Of a stretch of 64,000 nt of DNA, positions 60,869 to 64,000 are shown piece after piece. A model generated the notes under the pieces. The model did not search any database, was not told where the DNA came from, and saw nothing but the letters and a program-made list of their open reading frames with translations. Source of the stretch: Aquabacterium sp. CECT 9606 (lineage in GTDB: Bacteria; Pseudomonadota; Gammaproteobacteria; Burkholderiales; Burkholderiaceae_C). The stretch's first letter is position 1; every line of letters begins with the position of its first letter. A program made the position numbers and the translations under genes. The DNA lies in the NCBI RefSeq assembly GCF_918741295.1, contig NZ_CAKKNB010000001.1, forward strand, positions 558,001-622,000, given 5' to 3'.

Positions 60869-63649
60869 TCAGGTGTGCGTGGCCAGCAGATCGTCCACGT
60901 GCACCAACAAAGCGGGCAACTGCACGGGCTTGGTCAGGTAGCAATAGGCCCCTGCTGACAGGGCGGCATCCACCTGTTCGGGCATGGCATCGGCCGAGAT
61001 CATGATCACCGGCGTGGCCGCCGTCTGCGGGTTGGCCTTCATCAGCTTGAGGAATTCGATGCCCGAGGCGTCGGGCAGGTGCACATCCAGCAAGACCAGG
61101 TCGGGCGCGGGCCCGGTGACGCGGTCGTGCAGCACGGCCAGGCCTTCCTCGATCGTGGGGGCCACGGTCAGCTTGATCCACCCGCGCGACGCCAGTGCGC
61201 CACGCACGACTTCGCTGTTCACGTGGTTGTCCTCGACATACAGCACATGCCGCACGGGCTGGTTGACCTTGGTGATGACGCTGGTGGGGGCTGGCGCCGG
61301 TGGTGCCATGGGCTTGGGCATGAGCAGCTTGACGGCCGGCAAGGTCAAGGTGAAGGACGACCCCTTGTTTTCTTGGCTGACCACGTCCAGTTGGCCGCCC
61401 ATCAGTTGGGCCAGGTGCTGGCTGATCACCAGGCCAATGCCCGCGCCATCGGGGGCCACCCGTTCGCGGCCCAGGCGGTTGAAGGGTTGGAACAGTTGGC
61501 TCAGTTGTTCAGGGCTCAAGCCCAGCCCGGTGTCCTCCACGGTCACGCTGATGCATTCTGGCTGGTCCGGCAGCGATGCCATGCCCATGGACACTTTCAC
61601 CGAGCCCTCCGGGCGGTTGTACTTGATGGCGTTGCTGAGCAAGTTGATCAGGATCTGCCGCAGGCGGATCGCGTCGGCCTGCACGCCCCAGCCGGCGGGC
61701 GCGGGTTCCGGGTCCAGCAAACGGACCTGCTGCTTCTGGGCCAGCTCACGGACCATTTCCATCGCGGCCACAACGGCCTCGTTGATGGGCACCGCCTCGG
61801 TGTTCAACTTGAGCATGCCGGTGTCAATTCGGGACAAGTCCAGCACGTCATCGATCATGTCCAGCAAATGCCAGCCTGCCTGCTGGATTTGTTGCAGCCG
61901 CTGGGATTGCGATGGCGCCAGCGGGGACTGCCGGTCCAGGTCCATCACCTGCGCGAAACCCAGCACGGCGTTCAGCGGGGTGCGCAGCTCATGGCTCATG
62001 CGTGACAGGAATTCGCTCTTGGACCGGTTGGCGGCTTCAGCTGCCGCCTTTTGTCGCCGCGCCACGTCCATCGCGGCTTCCACCCGCCTCGTGTGTCCGG
62101 TGATGACCAGCAACAAGGCACCCAGCGCCGCGGCGAGCACAACACCGCCAATGGCCAGGAGCCAGGACCAGGCAAGCCCGGCAACCACGGGCACCGGCGC
62201 ATGGGCCCAGGTCACCAGTTGCCATTGGCGGCCCGCGAATTCGATGGGAATGACTGTTTGATAGGCTTGCCTAAGCTCCTTCACACCGCGGGCACATTGG
62301 GGCGCCCCACCCAGGAAAGCCTGGGACGCATGGCTGGCGTCCATCAGGCACGCGCTCAGGTACGAGGGCAGCCCGTGGGTCATTGCCTTGATCATGTCGT
62401 CCATGCGCAGCGCCAGAAACACCGCCCCTCGGGTACTGCGGACGCGGGCTTGCGGGGTGTAGGGCTGGCCTTGGTAGATCGCCCTGTAAACCACCACGCC
62501 TGTTTGCTGGCCTGACTCCTGCGCCAACTCAAGCCCCTTGGTGGCAACGGGCCGGTCTTCGCGGCGTGACTGCTCGAAGGCGTCTTTGGCGGCGGGGCTG
62601 GACAGGGAGTTGTAGCCCAGCGCCTTCTCATTGCCGGCCATGGGCTCCAAAAAGCGGATGGCGGCCACTTCGGGCCCTTTGGGGACGAGGTGCGCGCGCG
62701 TGTCGTGGACCTGGTACTGGGGCAGGCCTTCGGCGTGCTGGCGTCCTTCAAAACTGGGAATCTGGTCCAAGGTCAAACGTTCGGTCCAGCCCATGGCCTG
62801 GATGCCGCTCAGCGTTTTCAGCCAATGGGTGCTGGCCAACTTGAATTCCTGCCGGCTGACCTCGGATGATGCGATGTACAGGCCATGCAGGGCCTCCAGG
62901 GCGCTCAGGTAGCCGTTGAGCCGCAAGTTCACAGCATTGGTCACGGCCTCCACATCGTGGTCGAACACGGCCTGGGCACGTTCTTCTTCCCACAACTGCA
63001 CCTGATGGATGGTCAATCCCAGCAGCAAGGTGGTCACCAGCAGCGGCACGCCCACGATCAAGCGGCGGGCTCGCCACAAATCGACCGGTCGGCCCACCAG
63101 GGTCAGCATCATGGGTGTGCCAATCAGCACGCCCAAGGTGTCGCCGGCCCACCAGGACAAGGCGGTTTGGGGGGCTTGCGAGGCCGGCAAAATGCCCAGA
63201 GCGACCATCGCGGGAACCGACATGCCGGCGTTGACGAGGCAGGCCACAGGCCCCGCCACCAACAAAAATCGCCCGATGTCGAGGGGTTTTTCCAAGGGCA
63301 ATCCTTCGTCCGCCCCAGGCCCTGACCAGCGCGCGGCCACCCAGGCCTGCAAGGCGCCGCCCAGGCAAGTGACCACCGCCAGCGTCAGGAATGGCCAGAA
63401 ACCGACAGGATCTTGCGCTTGCCAGTGCGCGATGGTGAGCACGGTGGCCGAGCCCAGGCCCACCGGCAGCACCATGGCTTTTCCCCAGCCCAGAACGCAG
63501 GCCAAGCCAAATCCCGCCGACAGGTACAGCGGCTCCACATGGTCTTGCGGCGAGGCCAGCCCCAGGGCCAGAACACCCGCCGCGGTGTAGACCAGCCAGG
63601 TGATGAAACCCCGAGTCCACGGCGAGGTGGGGGCTAAAGCCTGGCGCAT
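60869..63649 (-). CDS. MASE1-CHASE hybrid histidine kinase with receiver domain
   Basis: A 926-residue membrane protein: MASE1-like multi-helix sensor (about 10-210), periplasmic CHASE domain (about 230-450; YIASSEVSRQEF, FLEPMAGNEKALGYN), another helix, HisKA with phospho-acceptor SHELRTPLN (about 550), HATPase_c (NLLSNAIKYN, DTGLGLS, GAGIGLVIS) and a C-terminal receiver with LLLDVHLPD (about 855). AAGGA upstream sets the ATG at 63649. No cognate regulator gene is adjacent; the phosphorelay target is unknown. Confidence 0.92.
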   Translation of the reverse strand: MRQALAPTSPWTRGFITWLVYTAAGVLALGLASPQDHVEPLYLSAGFGLACVLGWGKAMVLPVGLGSATVLTIAHWQAQDPVGFWPFLTLAVVTCLGGALQAWVAARWSGPGADEGLPLEKPLDIGRFLLVAGPVACLVNAGMSVPAMVALGILPASQAPQTALSWWAGDTLGVLIGTPMMLTLVGRPVDLWRARRLIVGVPLLVTTLLLGLTIHQVQLWEEERAQAVFDHDVEAVTNAVNLRLNGYLSALEALHGLYIASSEVSRQEFKLASTHWLKTLSGIQAMGWTERLTLDQIPSFEGRQHAEGLPQYQVHDTRAHLVPKGPEVAAIRFLEPMAGNEKALGYNSLSSPAAKDAFEQSRREDRPVATKGLELAQESGQQTGVVVYRAIYQGQPYTPQARVRSTRGAVFLALRMDDMIKAMTHGLPSYLSACLMDASHASQAFLGGAPQCARGVKELRQAYQTVIPIEFAGRQWQLVTWAHAPVPVVAGLAWSWLLAIGGVVLAAALGALLLVITGHTRRVEAAMDVARRQKAAAEAANRSKSEFLSRMSHELRTPLNAVLGFAQVMDLDRQSPLAPSQSQRLQQIQQAGWHLLDMIDDVLDLSRIDTGMLKLNTEAVPINEAVVAAMEMVRELAQKQQVRLLDPEPAPAGWGVQADAIRLRQILINLLSNAIKYNRPEGSVKVSMGMASLPDQPECISVTVEDTGLGLSPEQLSQLFQPFNRLGRERVAPDGAGIGLVISQHLAQLMGGQLDVVSQENKGSSFTLTLPAVKLLMPKPMAPPAPAPTSVITKVNQPVRHVLYVEDNHVNSEVVRGALASRGWIKLTVAPTIEEGLAVLHDRVTGPAPDLVLLDVHLPDASGIEFLKLMKANPQTAATPVIMISADAMPEQVDAALSAGAYCYLTKPVQLPALLVHVDDLLATHT

Positions 63650-63807
63650 GGACGTCCTTCCGAGTCGCGGTGAGTGGATTTTTTGGCGCACGATAGCACC
63701 CATTGTCCCCAAGGCGTGAAGGGGGAGATCCGGGGGGGAGCGTCAGCTTCTCGCGACTAAACGGTGCAAAGCCCCATACAGAGGCCAAGTTCTGGCCTTA
63801 TTGAACT

Positions 63808-63834
63808 TTGTCCTGCGTTGGGCGGTCCTATACT
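63808..63834 (+). promoter_or_regulatory. Possible sigma-70 promoter for the right-edge gene
   Basis: TATACT (63829-63834) is a good -10 candidate. The best -35 (TTGTCC at 63808) is spaced 15 bp, slightly short; TTGAAC at 63801 is too far (22). A transcript from here would have about a 70-base leader before the ATG at 63912. Confidence 0.3.
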
Positions 63835-63911
63835 GGAAAAACATTTCGCCATCTGAGGGTTTCAGGTGGCATCGCTGGGTTCGTTGCGGGTTCGAAAAGG
63901 CACCATTGGCC

Positions 63912-64000
63912 ATGACTTCCAAATTCAAGATTGCGGGCTGGGTGGCACTGGGTGTGCTGGCCGGCGGTTTGACCACCATGCAGTTCCAGGCCACCGCCCG
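63912..64000 (+). CDS. Probable S41-family C-terminal-processing peptidase (5' end only)
   Basis: From ATG 63912 the frame is open to the right edge: MTSKFKIAGWVALGVLAGGL followed by TTMQFQATA. This membrane-anchor sequence resembles the start of CtpA-type S41 peptidases in Burkholderiales (KFAGW, ALAG-LTTMQ-Q). Only 29 residues are visible and no catalytic motif is included, so the call depends on N-terminal resemblance. Confidence 0.5.
   Translation, partial: MTSKFKIAGWVALGVLAGGLTTMQFQATA

Noticed and set aside
63743..63994. 83-codon minus-strand frame at the right edge
   Set aside because: It covers the leader and start of the S41-like gene and has no recognisable features.

Overview
The window is GC-rich, almost fully coding bacterial DNA of a Burkholderiales type (Comamonadaceae, or the Aquabacterium/Ideonella/Rubrivivax side of the order). 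This placement is inferred from gene content: paired cyanophycin synthetase genes, a liu-type leucine/isovalerate operon, a fused indolepyruvate:ferredoxin oxidoreductase, PEP-CTERM exported proteins, a PHB depolymerase and an Mla-like lipid transporter. I found no tRNA, rRNA, CRISPR array, phage or intact transposon. About 55 protein genes are supported. Two run off the ends: a triheme cytochrome c on the left and a probable S41 peptidase on the right.

Layout. 1-2428 (-): two c-type cytochromes and a ProQ/FinO RNA chaperone. 2483-7257 (-): a DUF2236/Lcp-like oxygenase, then a coupled set of outer-membrane barrel, CHRD protein and FadE-like acyl-CoA dehydrogenase. 7440-10552 (+): an Mla/MCE lipid-transport operon (permease, ATPase, MCE protein, PqiC-like lipoprotein). 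10631-13211 (+): small envelope/stress proteins, a hemerythrin protein, phospholipase A1 and a Cys-rich protein. 13215-16091 (-): a very unusual 958-residue protein joining a peptidoglycan-binding domain, a GH19-type glycan hydrolase, a papain-type peptidase and an alpha/beta hydrolase. 16092-16751: the only long non-coding stretch, full of inverted repeats. 16752-18923 (-): a methyltransferase whose start codon lies in a perfect dyad, an oxidoreductase-like Cys protein, a lone flagellar-rod-like protein and a lipoprotein.

18925-26625: a cyanophycin locus. A full-length cphA and a second CphA-like gene whose Mur-ligase P-loop is degenerate are transcribed leftward. Divergent from them are an ABC exporter with a zinc-ribbon N-terminal domain and a DUF1854 protein. 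26637-31705: a DUF6502/DUF5666 pair divergent from a membrane protein, with two identical-arm operators between them 52 bp apart, then CHRD and PEP-CTERM proteins and a PHB depolymerase. 31757-40145 (-): the leucine-degradation operon (TetR regulator, MCC beta, methylglutaconyl-CoA hydratase, MCC alpha, HMG-CoA lyase, isovaleryl-CoA dehydrogenase), followed by a PEP-CTERM gene and a truncated thiolase remnant. A 25-bp dyad sits just before the TetR start codon.

40417-47976 (+): indolepyruvate oxidoreductase, diguanylate cyclase, a predicted secreted barrel, a Tim44-like protein and the ribosome-rescue factor ArfB, mostly with overlapping starts and stops. 47973-52847: DUF1415, a small lipoprotein, and two c-di-GMP enzymes (PAS-GGDEF-EAL and GGDEF). 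52854-60865: a large uncharacterised protein, DUF1653, an HTH/HATPase/STAS-like regulator, a cold-shock protein sharing a bidirectional terminator with it, hemolysin III, DinB and a polysaccharide NDP-sugar epimerase. 60869-63649 (-): a MASE1-CHASE hybrid histidine kinase. The best leads for unknown biology are the four-domain protein, the twin operators at 28491-28563, the start-codon dyad at 18139-18163 and the repeat block at 16.1-16.75 kb.
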